Shown piece after piece: positions 8,551 through 17,215 of a stretch of DNA of 64,000 nt. The notes beneath the pieces were generated by a model, which had not been told where the DNA came from, ran no database searches, and was given only the letters and a program-made list of their open reading frames with translations. How positions within the stretch are numbered: the first letter of the stretch is position 1; every line of letters starts with the position of its first letter. Location of the stretch: positions 24,685 through 88,684 of the forward strand of contig CAZDWJ010000014.1 of the NCBI GenBank assembly GCA_964509195.1. Direction: 5' to 3'. The DNA is from UBA4802 sp964509195 (lineage in GTDB: Bacteria; Spirochaetota; UBA4802; UB4802). Position numbers and translations under genes: made by a program.

Positions 8551-9906
8551 ATGACAAAAGCAACAAATGAAGCCGTTGAAAAGCAAAATAGTAACAGGAA
8601 AAACGGAAACGGCGATTATGTCAAAAAGGGAAATAACGGTACAATACATGAAGGTCGCTTAGATTTAGCCGAACTTAAATCAAAAACAATCAGTTCTCTC
8701 ATGGAAATAGCCCGTTCAATGAATATTGAAGGAGTTTCCGGCCTTAAAAAACAGGATCTTATCTTTGAAATACTAAAAGCACAAACTGAACGAAGCGGTT
8801 TAATCTTCTCAAGTGGTGTTCTTGAAGTGCTTAATGATGGATATGGGTTCCTGCGCTCTCCCAACTATAGCTACCTTCCAGGCCCTGATGATATATATGT
8901 TTCACCATCACAGATTCGTCTTTTTGGTCTAAGGACAGGGGACACCGTTGCAGGGCAAATCAGACCCCCAAAAGATAACGAGCGTTTTTTTGCGCTACTG
9001 CGTATTGAAGCAGTCAATTACGAGAACCCTGAAAAGCTGCAAAATCGCGTATTATTTGATAACCTCACACCTTTATATCCTGAAACGCGAATAAACTTAG
9101 AAACAACCCCTGAAGAAATTGACATGCGCATCCTTAACATCATCGCTCCTATTGGTATGGGTCAGCGCGCACTTATTGTTGCTCCACCGCGTACAGGTAA
9201 AACCATAATACTACAGAAGATTGCTAATGCCATAACTGCAAATCATCCCGATATTATCCTGATAGTACTTCTTATTGATGAGCGTCCCGAAGAAGTGACT
9301 GATATGGAGCGCTCCGTAAAAGGTGAGGTTATTTCTTCAACGTTTGATGAGCCAGCCTCCCGCCATGTTCAGGTAAGTGAAATGGTTCTTGAAAAGGCAA
9401 AAAGGCTAGTTGAACATAAAAAAGACGTGGTGATACTGCTAGATTCCATAACCCGTCTGGCACGCGCATACAACCAGGTAGTGCCAACAAGCGGCAAGAT
9501 TTTATCAGGTGGTGTCGATTCAAATGCTCTGCATAAACCAAAACGCTTTTTTGGTGCTGCACGAAATATCGAAGGCGGCGGCAGCCTTACCATTATTGCA
9601 ACAGCACTCATAGAAACAGGAAGCCGTATGGACGAAGTTATTTTTGAAGAATTTAAAGGTACAGGAAATTGTGAAATCGTACTTGACAGAAAACTGGCCG
9701 ATAGAAGAATATTCCCCGCAATTGATATCAATAAGTCAGGTACACGGAAAGAAGAGCTTCTGGTTGATGCAGAAGAGCTTAACAAAATATGGATTTTACG
9801 AAAAGTGCTATCATCAATGAGTTCAACCGAAGCTATGGAATTTTTAATAGAAAAGATGCGTGGCACTAAGAATAACAAAGCATTTTTTAAAGCAATGCAA
9901 GGATAA
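8551..9906 (+). CDS. rho: Transcription termination factor Rho
   Basis: Hexameric RNA-dependent ATPase that ends transcription. Residues about 30-80 form the Rho N-terminal helical domain (LAELKSKTISSLMEIA), then the RNA-binding cold-shock-like domain (GVLEVLNDGYGFLRSPNYSY), then the RecA-type ATPase with Walker A APPRTGKTI and Walker B VVILLDSITRLARAYN. The Q-loop/R-loop region (LSGGVDSNALHKPKRFFGAARN) is conserved. The first 30 residues are a short Asn/Lys-rich extension. rpmE follows 35 bases downstream. Confidence 0.98.
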   Translation: MTKATNEAVEKQNSNRKNGNGDYVKKGNNGTIHEGRLDLAELKSKTISSLMEIARSMNIEGVSGLKKQDLIFEILKAQTERSGLIFSSGVLEVLNDGYGFLRSPNYSYLPGPDDIYVSPSQIRLFGLRTGDTVAGQIRPPKDNERFFALLRIEAVNYENPEKLQNRVLFDNLTPLYPETRINLETTPEEIDMRILNIIAPIGMGQRALIVAPPRTGKTIILQKIANAITANHPDIILIVLLIDERPEEVTDMERSVKGEVISSTFDEPASRHVQVSEMVLEKAKRLVEHKKDVVILLDSITRLARAYNQVVPTSGKILSGGVDSNALHKPKRFFGAARNIEGGGSLTIIATALIETGSRMDEVIFEEFKGTGNCEIVLDRKLADRRIFPAIDINKSGTRKEELLVDAEELNKIWILRKVLSSMSSTEAMEFLIEKMRGTKNNKAFFKAMQG

Positions 9907-9941
9907 ATGTGATATATTTTCAGTAATTTAAGGAGATAGCT

Positions 9942-10142
9942 ATGAAAAAGGGAATACATCCTGAATATTACGATACAGTAATAAAGTGTGCATGTGGGAA
10001 TGCCATACCAACACGTTCCACGGTGAAGGACTTGCACGTAGAAATATGCTCAAACTGTCATCCGTTTTATACCAAGAAGCAGAAGATAGTTGATACTACT
10101 GGACGTGTAGAAAAATTTAAGAAGAAATACAATATCAAATAA
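9942..10142 (+). CDS. rpmE: Large ribosomal subunit protein bL31 (zinc type)
   Basis: 66-residue ribosomal protein of the C+ type: Cys residues in KCACGN and CSNCHP make the zinc site, and HPFYTKKQKIVDTTGRVEKF is the family C-terminus. AAGGAGA lies 7 bases before the ATG. The gene sits immediately after rho, a common pairing. A terminator hairpin follows at 10194-10227. Confidence 0.98.
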   Translation: MKKGIHPEYYDTVIKCACGNAIPTRSTVKDLHVEICSNCHPFYTKKQKIVDTTGRVEKFKKKYNIK

Positions 10143-10193
10143 TTTTTGTAACATAGTATAAAAATTTTGTACGATAGTAACTTGAGGAATTAC

Positions 10194-10227
10194 ACTTCCG
10201 TCACCTTACCAGGTGGCGAAGTTTTTT
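10194..10227 (+). terminator. Intrinsic terminator after rpmE
   Basis: ACTTCCGTCACCT / AGGTGGCGAAGT form a stem of about 11 pairs with one small internal imperfection and a TACC loop, followed directly by a run of six T. It closes the rho-rpmE transcript. Confidence 0.85.
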
Positions 10228-10402
10228 ATAAAAGTATATTGTATTCCTCCTAAAATTACACAAAGGCGCTTTTAAAGAAAGTTTATTTGCGCTTTCTAAC
10301 CAGTAATACGTAGTATGAATGTATATTTTTTACACAGTGAATTTTAGATATGTGTAATTTTTATGCAATTGTTACTTTTTTATCTTTTTTATGTGCGTAC
10401 TG

Positions 10403-10431
10403 TTGACACTATGAGCTATCATCAGTATATT
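10403..10431 (+). promoter_or_regulatory. Sigma-70-type promoter upstream of the sigma factor gene
   Basis: TTGACA (10403-10408), a 17-base spacer and TATATT (10426-10431) match the vegetative consensus well. Transcription from here would give a leader of about 220 bases before the sigma factor ATG at 10656. The region 10228-10655 otherwise holds only AT-rich sequence and the sigma-54-like site. Confidence 0.6.
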
Positions 10432-10597
10432 TTTATAAGTATTTTAGCAAATAATTAGCTTCTTTTTTGCTATTTTACCTGCTAAAACTAATTTTTCAAA
10501 TTTTTTTATTTTACATTTTTTGTAAAATCAAACAAATTTATATGTTTTTCTGTTAATTTTGATACGTTTTTTTAACTCTATTTAATAAATAATATTT

Positions 10598-10614
10598 TTG
10601 GCATGTATATTGCT
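10598..10614 (+). promoter_or_regulatory. Candidate sigma-54 (RpoN) promoter
   Basis: TTGGCATGTATATTGCT fits the consensus YTGGCACGrNNNTTGCW at all but two informative positions, with the invariant GG (10600-10601) and GC (10612-10613) separated by the required 10 bases. The predicted start near 10625 leaves a 30-base leader containing GGAGAGGAGG before the ATG at 10656. No enhancer site was identified. Confidence 0.55.
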
Positions 10615-10655
10615 ATATATATTGTAGAAGGGAAATTCATGGAGAGGAGGCAGCC

Positions 10656-11492
10656 ATGAAACGATATAACGATTTTGAAGATTTGTCAATCAATCAGTAC
10701 TTTAGCGCAATCAACCAGATTGATCTTCTCACGCCAGAAGAAGAAATTGAGCTTGCAAAGAAAAAATGCAAAGGTGACGAGAAGGCAAAAGAAGCGCTGA
10801 TTAACGCTAATTTGCGTCTTGTTGTAAAGATTGCAAAAAATTATACCAATCTTGAATCCTCATTGATTGACCTTATACAGGAAGGAAACTTAGGATTAAT
10901 AAGAGCAGCAGAAAAGTTTGATTACAAGATGGGCTGCCGATTCTCAACCTATGCTTCATACTGGATAAAACACTATATTACCCGATTTATTGCAAAAAGA
11001 AGCCGTACGATACGTGTTCCTATACGGAAAGGTGATCTTTTTAAAAAGATTAAACGGGTACAGGATGAGCTTACCAATGAACTTGGCAAAGAACCATCTT
11101 ATAAGGATATTGCCGATATGTTAGGTATCGATGAGCGCAGTGTAAGCGATATCTTAGAGGTGTTCCAGCCAACAGTATCGCTTGAGTATCCACTGAATGA
11201 TGAAGAGTTTAATCTTTATGAAGTAGTCAGCGATGAGAAGTTTTTGTCACCTGATACCAGCATTTCACGTCGCGACTTAAAGAAAGAGCTGGAGATAGCA
11301 ATGGAGTCATTGATGGAAAATGAGCGGCTGATATTAACAAAGCGCTTTGGCTTAGATGGCAATGAACCTGTGACATTGAAAGATGTTGGCAATGAGTTTG
11401 GAATTTCAGCTGAAACTGTCCGCCAGATTGAAGCGCGTGCAATGCAGAAAATAAAGCAGCGATTTGCGTATCTTGCAGATTACATTGAATAA
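10656..11492 (+). CDS. RNA polymerase sigma factor, sigma-70 family (RpoS/RpoD-like, group 2)
   Basis: 278-residue sigma factor without region 1.1. Region 1.2/2 begins at about residue 10 (INQYFSAINQIDLLTPEEE), region 2 shows NLRLVVKIAKNY, LIDLIQEGNLGLIRAAEKFDY and RFSTYASYWIKHYI, region 3 follows (YKDIADMLGI), and region 4 ends in TLKDVGNEFGISAETVRQIEARAMQKIK. The size and complete regions point to an alternative group 2 factor rather than primary RpoD. The upstream region has both a sigma-70 and a sigma-54-like promoter, which resembles the RpoN-RpoS relay of Borrelia; the resemblance is inferred. A perfect terminator follows. Confidence 0.93.
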   Translation: MKRYNDFEDLSINQYFSAINQIDLLTPEEEIELAKKKCKGDEKAKEALINANLRLVVKIAKNYTNLESSLIDLIQEGNLGLIRAAEKFDYKMGCRFSTYASYWIKHYITRFIAKRSRTIRVPIRKGDLFKKIKRVQDELTNELGKEPSYKDIADMLGIDERSVSDILEVFQPTVSLEYPLNDEEFNLYEVVSDEKFLSPDTSISRRDLKKELEIAMESLMENERLILTKRFGLDGNEPVTLKDVGNEFGISAETVRQIEARAMQKIKQRFAYLADYIE

Positions 11493-11515
11493 AGCACACT
11501 ACATCAAATAGTATT

Positions 11516-11542
11516 AAAAGCCCTGTGTTTCACAGGGCTTTT
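11516..11542 (+). terminator. Intrinsic terminator after the sigma factor gene
   Basis: AAAAGCCCTGTG-TTT-CACAGGGCTTTT is a perfect 12-bp stem with a 3-base loop, followed by a T-rich tail. The symmetric A/T flanks allow it to work in both directions. Confidence 0.92.
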
Positions 11543-11666
11543 ACATTTTTCTCTGTCCAAAATTGAATTGATCCACCTGCCCCAGGCGATTTTATCTAAA
11601 TTTTTATTTACAAAATACTTATTTTATTATATCCTCATCTTCACTTACTATATGTCAGGGGGCATT

Positions 11667-13364
11667 ATGAAAAATTATAAAAAATTTGTTCTGCTATCAC
11701 TCATTGTCATACTGGTGATTACCATTATTGTACTTTTCACTGGTGGATATAAAGAAAAAGAAAATGAGACCACCATATTGTTGTATAATGGGACCATCAT
11801 AACTGTTGATACTACTACTCCTAACCCTGAAGCAATTTTAATAAAGGGAAGTAGAATCTATTTTACCGGCACATTGCAGGATACACTTACATTAACCGAT
11901 GTTAATACAATAAAAATTAATCTTAAAGGCCGTACTCTAATTCCTGGTTTTAACGATAACCATACCCATACATTAGCTGCAGGTTCATTCTATTCTGAAG
12001 CAATACTATGGAACAAAACCTGCGAAGAGATAGCAGCCATTATAGCAGAGGAAGCAAAAACAAAAAAACCAGGTGAACTTATATCAGGAAATTCCTGGGA
12101 TTATACTACTTGTCAAAAACCACATAAATCAATTCTTGATAAAGCTGCACCCAACAATCCAGTTTTTTTAACACAGTATTCAGGCCATGCCGCATGGGTA
12201 AATTCACGTATGCTTGAAGATATGGGAATTGATAAAAACACCCCAGACCCTAAAGGTGGGCAGATTGTCCGCGATGCTAACGGGGAACCAACAGGGATAC
12301 TGCGCGATACTGCAATGGGCACATCTGAATACGGTAAGTTCATTACACAGATACTATCGCCACGCATACATAAAAAGTTAATAAATAAGGCTCTGACCCT
12401 TTACAGGGAAGCAGGTATTACATCGGTGCAGGATAACACCTGGGAGCCTTTTACCGTTAGGTTATTAAAAAAATACCGTGATTTACAAGAACTATCGACC
12501 AGATTTACGTGCTGGCCTATGGGTAATTCACCCCTTTACTATGCGTTCAACTGGTTTGCATCGTTTGACAAAAACGATTACTGGGTAAGGAAAGGATTGG
12601 TGAAATATTATGCCGATGGTGCATTTTCAACGCGGACAGCATGGCTTTCACAGGAGTATACCGATGAACCCGGCAATTTTGGCTCGCCGCGGTATACAAC
12701 TCAGGAACTTGAAAAAATTGTTATGGAAGCTGCTAAAGCAAAACAACAGATTACCTTCCATGCCATTGGTGACAAAGCAGTTACCGAAGTACTCAATGCG
12801 GTTGAAAAAGCACAAGCTGTATATCCATGGACAAATGCCCTGCGCTTCAGGTTGGAACATATTCAGATAATTAACCCTGCCGATATTCAGCGTATGAAAA
12901 AACTAGGTATTATTGCGTGCGTTCAACCGTTCACCCTATGTAATCCAAAAAAAGATGAGACACTGCTTGGGAAAGCACGGGCAAAACAAGCATATATGTT
13001 TTATTCAATCTACAAAGCAGGTGTTCCAATGGCCTTTGGTTCAGATATCCCTGCCGAAGTTGACTATCAGCCGCTTTTAGGCATTTACTATGCGGTAACC
13101 CGTAAAAGCAAAGATGGTACAATGGGACCACTAAACAAAGACGAATGCTTTACTCCCTACGAGGCACTGTATTGCTACACAATGGGCTCAGCATACGCTG
13201 AATTTATGGAAAACGAAAAAGGCTCTATCACTAAAGGGAAATTAGCTGATATGGTAGTTCTTTCGGATAATCTATTAAAAGTGCCCGTACACACTATCAA
13301 AGATATTAAAGTATTGATGACAGTAACCGGAGGAAGGATAGTGTATAAATATAATGATTTTTAA
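11667..13364 (+). CDS. Membrane-anchored amidohydrolase (YtcJ-like)
   Basis: Metal-dependent hydrolase of the amidohydrolase-3 group. The N-terminus has a single hydrophobic helix (residues about 8-26), so the enzyme is likely exported and anchored. Metal and catalytic motifs appear in order: GFNDNHTHTLAAG, the region around VKYYADGAFST, FHAIGDKAV, RLEHIQII and FGSDIP. 565 aa is normal for the family. I choose the ATG at 11667 because AGGGGG precedes it by 6 bases and it begins the signal-anchor; upstream codons add a second, less likely hydrophobic stretch. YtcJ relatives act on varied amides and substrate cannot be predicted. It stands alone between two terminators. Confidence 0.88.
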   Translation: MKNYKKFVLLSLIVILVITIIVLFTGGYKEKENETTILLYNGTIITVDTTTPNPEAILIKGSRIYFTGTLQDTLTLTDVNTIKINLKGRTLIPGFNDNHTHTLAAGSFYSEAILWNKTCEEIAAIIAEEAKTKKPGELISGNSWDYTTCQKPHKSILDKAAPNNPVFLTQYSGHAAWVNSRMLEDMGIDKNTPDPKGGQIVRDANGEPTGILRDTAMGTSEYGKFITQILSPRIHKKLINKALTLYREAGITSVQDNTWEPFTVRLLKKYRDLQELSTRFTCWPMGNSPLYYAFNWFASFDKNDYWVRKGLVKYYADGAFSTRTAWLSQEYTDEPGNFGSPRYTTQELEKIVMEAAKAKQQITFHAIGDKAVTEVLNAVEKAQAVYPWTNALRFRLEHIQIINPADIQRMKKLGIIACVQPFTLCNPKKDETLLGKARAKQAYMFYSIYKAGVPMAFGSDIPAEVDYQPLLGIYYAVTRKSKDGTMGPLNKDECFTPYEALYCYTMGSAYAEFMENEKGSITKGKLADMVVLSDNLLKVPVHTIKDIKVLMTVTGGRIVYKYNDF

Positions 13365-13375
13365 AGAGTACGCAA

Positions 13376-13399
13376 GAGGGGTTTTATCAAAACCCCTCT
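13376..13399 (+). terminator. Intrinsic terminator after the amidohydrolase gene
   Basis: GAGGGGTTTT-ATC-AAAACCCCTC is a perfect 10-bp stem with a 3-base loop just downstream of the stop, then a T-containing tail. It may also act on the opposite strand behind the flgE repeats. Confidence 0.8.
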
Positions 13400-13407
13400 C
13401 AGTTCTT

Positions 13408-13573
13408 TTATCGTTTAAGATTTATTAACTCCTGAAGCATCTGAATCTAAAAATGGGGTTTTGAAAAAACCCATTCACCTTAATCTACGTTATCGCTTCA
13501 GGTTAATTAACTCCTGAAAGCATCTGAATCTAAAAATGGGGTTTTGAAAAAACCCCATTCACCTTAATCTACG
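13408..13573 (-). repeat. Two extra copies of the flgE 3' end plus its terminator
   Basis: Two tandem units of 82 and 84 bases (13408-13489 and 13490-13573) lie immediately downstream of flgE on the same strand. Each carries the last 12 codons of flgE including the stop (QMLQELINLKR*), then a short spacer and a hairpin terminator. The nearer unit is nearly identical to the gene end, with one extra base. The farther unit encodes the same residues but with synonymous changes in at least four codons, which points to descent from a once-coding flgE copy rather than slippage alone. Confidence 0.85.
13532..13559 (-). terminator. Intrinsic terminator of flgE (repeated at 13449-13475)
   Basis: On the minus strand AATGGGG and CCCCATT pair around a loop rich in T and A, followed by a run of T. 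A second copy at 13452-13475 has one C fewer in the stem. flgE transcripts therefore meet two terminators in series. Confidence 0.75.
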
Positions 13574-14944
13574 TTATCGCTTCAGGTTAATTAACTCCTG
13601 AAGCATCTGATCAGACGTTGTGATGGTTCGCGAATTTGCCTGGAAACCTCTCTGTGTAATGATCATATCAGTAAACTGCTCTGACAGATCTACATTTGAC
13701 ATTTCAAGTGTGCCGGCAACAATCTTTCCTCTACCCGTTTCGCCTGCCGGACCTATTAACGGTAGTCCTGAGTTATTGGATACCTCAAACATATTGTCAC
13801 CCGCTGCTATTAATCCTTGAGGATTGGTAAACACCGCAGTTGCTACCTGCCCCACCATCTGCTTGGTGCCATTGGAATATACAGCGGTGATTATACCTGA
13901 GTTATCGATAGTAAAGGATTCCATATATCCCATAGCATAGCCATCCTGTTCCACAGCCTTTGTAGTTGATGGCGATGAAAACTGTGTTATTCCCTCAACA
14001 AGCCCTGAACTACCAAAATCAAGCCGTATGTTGCGCAGCGTTGGGTCACCTGCCACACGATAGCTCAAATTTACCTCAAGTTTGCCCTGATTAATCTCAT
14101 CCGGGCTGTTAACATCTGCTACTGATACAATACGACCTTCCGGAGAGAATTTAAGCACTACACGCGTTGACCCGTTTATATTGTTAGGCTGGTTACCACC
14201 ATTGGGCACGTCAAGTGTTACCAGTTCCGTATCGGTAATAGCTGCAGAAGCAGTCCACTCGTTCACACCACTCTTCCAGAAAGTAAGCGTCAGCCTATGG
14301 GGATTACCCAATTTATCATAGATATCAATATTGGTAGTCACACCAGCAGATGTTCGCATTATAGCATTGGCATCATTGGGAACTACAGGTAGCTTTGAAT
14401 CTAAATTACATTTATACTTTACATAATTGGTTTCCTTTGCAGGCACTTTTCCATAAATTGGCACAATAATATCTTCAACAGTACCGGATGTATTAATAAC
14501 CTTTTCACCCGCAGCGTTTGTAGTAGCCATCCATCCCTGTACTTTAAGGCCATTTGCAGGATTTACCAGTGTACCATCCTTATCCAGTGCAAATGTCCCT
14601 GCACGAGTATACAGGTGCTTCTGCCCATCTGCAACAATAAAGAATCCATCACCGGATATTGCCATATCAGTGTTTACACCGGTAGTCTGCAGGCTACCCT
14701 GTGTAAAAATCTTGTCAATGGCTGCAATATTCATCCCAAGGCCAACCTGCCGTGGATTTATCCCACCACGGTTTTCTTCAGGCTTTGCAGCACCAGAAAT
14801 AGTCTGCGACAACATATCCTGAAAAGTAACTCTGCTGTACTTAAATCCATAGGTATTGACATTGGAAATATTGTTGCCTATGACATCCATCCGTGTCTGA
14901 TGGTTTTTAAGTCCTGAAACACCTGCAAAAAGTGATCGCATCAT
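13574..14944 (-). CDS. flgE: Flagellar hook protein FlgE
   Basis: Builds the hook joining basal body and filament; in spirochaetes this lies in the periplasm. The N-terminus (SLFAGVSGLKNHQTRMDVIGNNISNVNT is the rod/hook signature region, residues 4-31) and C-terminus (the QMLQELINLKR tail) are the coiled-coil-forming axial ends. The middle contains VKYKCNLDS. Counting from the second Met, the Lys, Cys and Asn fall at 165, 178 and 179, the residues reported to form the lysinoalanine cross-link in Treponema denticola FlgE. AGGAG precedes the first ATG (14944) by 9 bases; the second ATG at 14941 is also possible. Last gene of fliK-flgD-flgE. Confidence 0.97.
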   Translation of the reverse strand: MMRSLFAGVSGLKNHQTRMDVIGNNISNVNTYGFKYSRVTFQDMLSQTISGAAKPEENRGGINPRQVGLGMNIAAIDKIFTQGSLQTTGVNTDMAISGDGFFIVADGQKHLYTRAGTFALDKDGTLVNPANGLKVQGWMATTNAAGEKVINTSGTVEDIIVPIYGKVPAKETNYVKYKCNLDSKLPVVPNDANAIMRTSAGVTTNIDIYDKLGNPHRLTLTFWKSGVNEWTASAAITDTELVTLDVPNGGNQPNNINGSTRVVLKFSPEGRIVSVADVNSPDEINQGKLEVNLSYRVAGDPTLRNIRLDFGSSGLVEGITQFSSPSTTKAVEQDGYAMGYMESFTIDNSGIITAVYSNGTKQMVGQVATAVFTNPQGLIAAGDNMFEVSNNSGLPLIGPAGETGRGKIVAGTLEMSNVDLSEQFTDMIITQRGFQANSRTITTSDQMLQELINLKR

Positions 14945-14964
14945 ATCGCAAAACTCCTGTTAAT

Positions 14965-15588
14965 CTAATTTCTCACTGGTTCTATATGTGATGAACTGCC
15001 TTTGCTAAAAGCTTCGTTCATTGAATACGAATTAATTGCATTTACTTGATTGTCCTGTAGTTTATTTTCTTTTACTTGGGGCGCTACTTTTGTTTCCATA
15101 TTTGTAGTAATTGGATTGTTTTGTTCTGGGCGATAGTTACTGGGCAAATACACCGCATGTATATCATTAAGCGACACCTCATTCCCACCAACAATCACTT
15201 TGATCCCATCCTGACGATACACCACACCACTGACAAGCCCCCGTACAATCTGCTGGCTTGCAAAATCAACCGCTTCTACCTCTTTGCCTATAAGCGAAAA
15301 CGCCTCACCTGACTGCGAACGCAAGATTAACCGCTCAATTGACTGATTCATGTTGCTCATCTGCTCAAGTGACGAAAACTGTGCCATCTGGCTTATAAAC
15401 TCGCGATCGTTCATAGGCTGTGTGGGGTCCTGATGCCGCAGTTCTGCCACAAGGAGTTTAAGGAAAGAATCTTTATCAAGCTCTGAGGGCAATTTACCCT
15501 TTTTGGCTTTAAGCTTGGCATTTACCTCATTTGCCTGAAATTGGGCCTTTGCTACATCTTCACCTGACATTCGAAGTGCATCTGGCAT
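14965..15588 (-). CDS. flgD: Flagellar hook assembly scaffold FlgD
   Basis: Caps the growing hook and allows FlgE subunits to add. The N-terminal conserved block is present: LDKDSFLKLLVAELRHQDP followed by QPMNDREFISQMAQFSSLEQM, the classic FlgD motif. The rest contains the Ig/tudor-like region (LIGKEVEAVDF, GIKVIVGGNEVSL) and a polar tail rich in Asn and Ser. 207 aa is typical. It lies 10 bases after fliK and 20 bases before flgE on the same strand. Confidence 0.95.
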   Translation of the reverse strand: MPDALRMSGEDVAKAQFQANEVNAKLKAKKGKLPSELDKDSFLKLLVAELRHQDPTQPMNDREFISQMAQFSSLEQMSNMNQSIERLILRSQSGEAFSLIGKEVEAVDFASQQIVRGLVSGVVYRQDGIKVIVGGNEVSLNDIHAVYLPSNYRPEQNNPITTNMETKVAPQVKENKLQDNQVNAINSYSMNEAFSKGSSSHIEPVRN

Positions 15589-15598
15589 TGTTTTCTCC

Positions 15599-16939
15599 TT
15601 ATATTATAACGTCCAATACTCCGTCATGATACATATATCGGTTATTTGCTTGTTCATATTCAGTATTTTCAGCATTTTGCAGGGTTACCGCTTTCATTTC
15701 GGTATAATCACGCTGACGCTGTTCTTTTACATTCACCTCAAAATCCCCCACCTGCACCCCATTTTGCTCAAGTTCCCATTTTATAGAATCCAGTTGCTGT
15801 AAAAGCAGCTCTTTTGCTTCCTGGCTTTCAACAACAAAACGTCCGCTTAAAACGCCCTGTTCCAACCCTAAATTAACAGAAAGCTTACCTAAACTCTCAG
15901 GGTAAAGTTTTAGTGAAAGGTGTGTTTTTTCACCTTCCTGCATAATTTTTGCTTTCTGCAAAAGCTGCATCAATTCATCACTAGCCACAGGTTTTGCCTG
16001 AGTAACACCTGCAGGTTGATTCTGCTGCTTACTATTCACCTGAATAAATGAATCATTGCGATCGTTTGTCTGTGAAACTTTTCTATCTGATTTAGGTGTT
16101 TCTTCCAGTTTCCCTTTTTGTTTTACTGCATCAACAATGGATGTTTCAATGGTTTGCACTGTTTTGCGGCTTTTGTCAGCTGCCTTTATTACATTATCAT
16201 TATCAGTTTTTCGTACTTCCCTTTTATTTTTATTATCCGATAGCTCATTATGATGAACCACATGCTGCATTACCAGTGCACTGTTAAAATCTTTCTTTCC
16301 ACTATTCTGCAAAGCAGTCAGGTTTGCGATGAGCTGTTTTACATCATTCTTTTTTGCATCCTTTGTATGTGTGTTGCCATCAATTAGTTTTTGCAATTGA
16401 TTAATAACATCCTTAATACTTTCCTTCCCCACTTTATTGGTAATACTATTAGTCACAGTTACTTGTTCAGGGACTGAGTTTGCTACAGTTGGAAAATTAC
16501 GTACATGTACATCCCTTTTATATACACTCTGCTTAGGAGTGTTTTTATCAGTAACTATCGCCCTTGCAGTATTGGCATAAAGTAATGAAGGTGCAATCGA
16601 TTGCATAGCTTCAAGCTTTTGCACCATGCCATCATCTTTTTGAAAATTTCGCCTGTCAGTAATTTTCCTGTCAAAAGCTGTTGCAACATCCTGCAATGTA
16701 TCAGTATTATCTTCTTTACTATTTTTATAATTTTTATTATCTATTACCTTTGTAGTATTAGAATTATTATCATTATGAGTTATAGTATTGCTGTCTTTAT
16801 TTGACATATATGTGGATTCAGTTTTATTCTGAACGGTTTCCTGTAATATTGCTATAAACGAAATCGCAGGTTCACTTATCTTGTTAGTTTGATGATTATG
16901 CGTCTTATAATCAAAATCTAGAATAACAGGTTTTACCAT
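15599..16939 (-). CDS. fliK: Flagellar hook-length control protein FliK
   Basis: Measures hook length and triggers the export switch. The first 300 residues are low-complexity and rich in Asn, Lys, Asp and Thr, as expected for the disordered ruler region. The conserved C-terminal domain spans about residues 335-420: LSLKLYPESLGKLSVNLGL, the loop LSGRFVVESQEAKELLLQQL, then WELEQNGVQVGDFEVNV. 446 aa is normal. It begins the fliK-flgD-flgE operon; no clear sigma-28 promoter is visible in the upstream 100 bases. Confidence 0.9.
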   Translation of the reverse strand: MVKPVILDFDYKTHNHQTNKISEPAISFIAILQETVQNKTESTYMSNKDSNTITHNDNNSNTTKVIDNKNYKNSKEDNTDTLQDVATAFDRKITDRRNFQKDDGMVQKLEAMQSIAPSLLYANTARAIVTDKNTPKQSVYKRDVHVRNFPTVANSVPEQVTVTNSITNKVGKESIKDVINQLQKLIDGNTHTKDAKKNDVKQLIANLTALQNSGKKDFNSALVMQHVVHHNELSDNKNKREVRKTDNDNVIKAADKSRKTVQTIETSIVDAVKQKGKLEETPKSDRKVSQTNDRNDSFIQVNSKQQNQPAGVTQAKPVASDELMQLLQKAKIMQEGEKTHLSLKLYPESLGKLSVNLGLEQGVLSGRFVVESQEAKELLLQQLDSIKWELEQNGVQVGDFEVNVKEQRQRDYTEMKAVTLQNAENTEYEQANNRYMYHDGVLDVII

Positions 16940-17215
16940 GTTTATACCCTGTAATAAGATGAAGTCTTACCATTAATATCGAATCACCTGTAATGAATTA
17001 ATTTTGATTTTTTATTGATAGAATCATCCTTCGGGGTATAAACGCATGAATTATGTCATATACGATGAGATTTTTCCTTGATAATTTATTATTTCATCGC
17101 GAATTGTTGGTTTATAGTACACAAATCACAAGCTGGAATAAATAAAAATATAAAAATTTTTATATAAATATAAAAATTTTTTGTTGCGCTATTATGTATG
17201 TGATATATAGATTAC

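Noticed and set aside
9369..10037. 222-codon minus-strand ORF
   Set aside because: Covers rho and rpmE on the other strand; both are certain genes.
13408..13614. CRISPR-like direct repeats
   Set aside because: Units are adjacent with no spacers and encode the flgE tail plus terminator; it is a tandem duplication.
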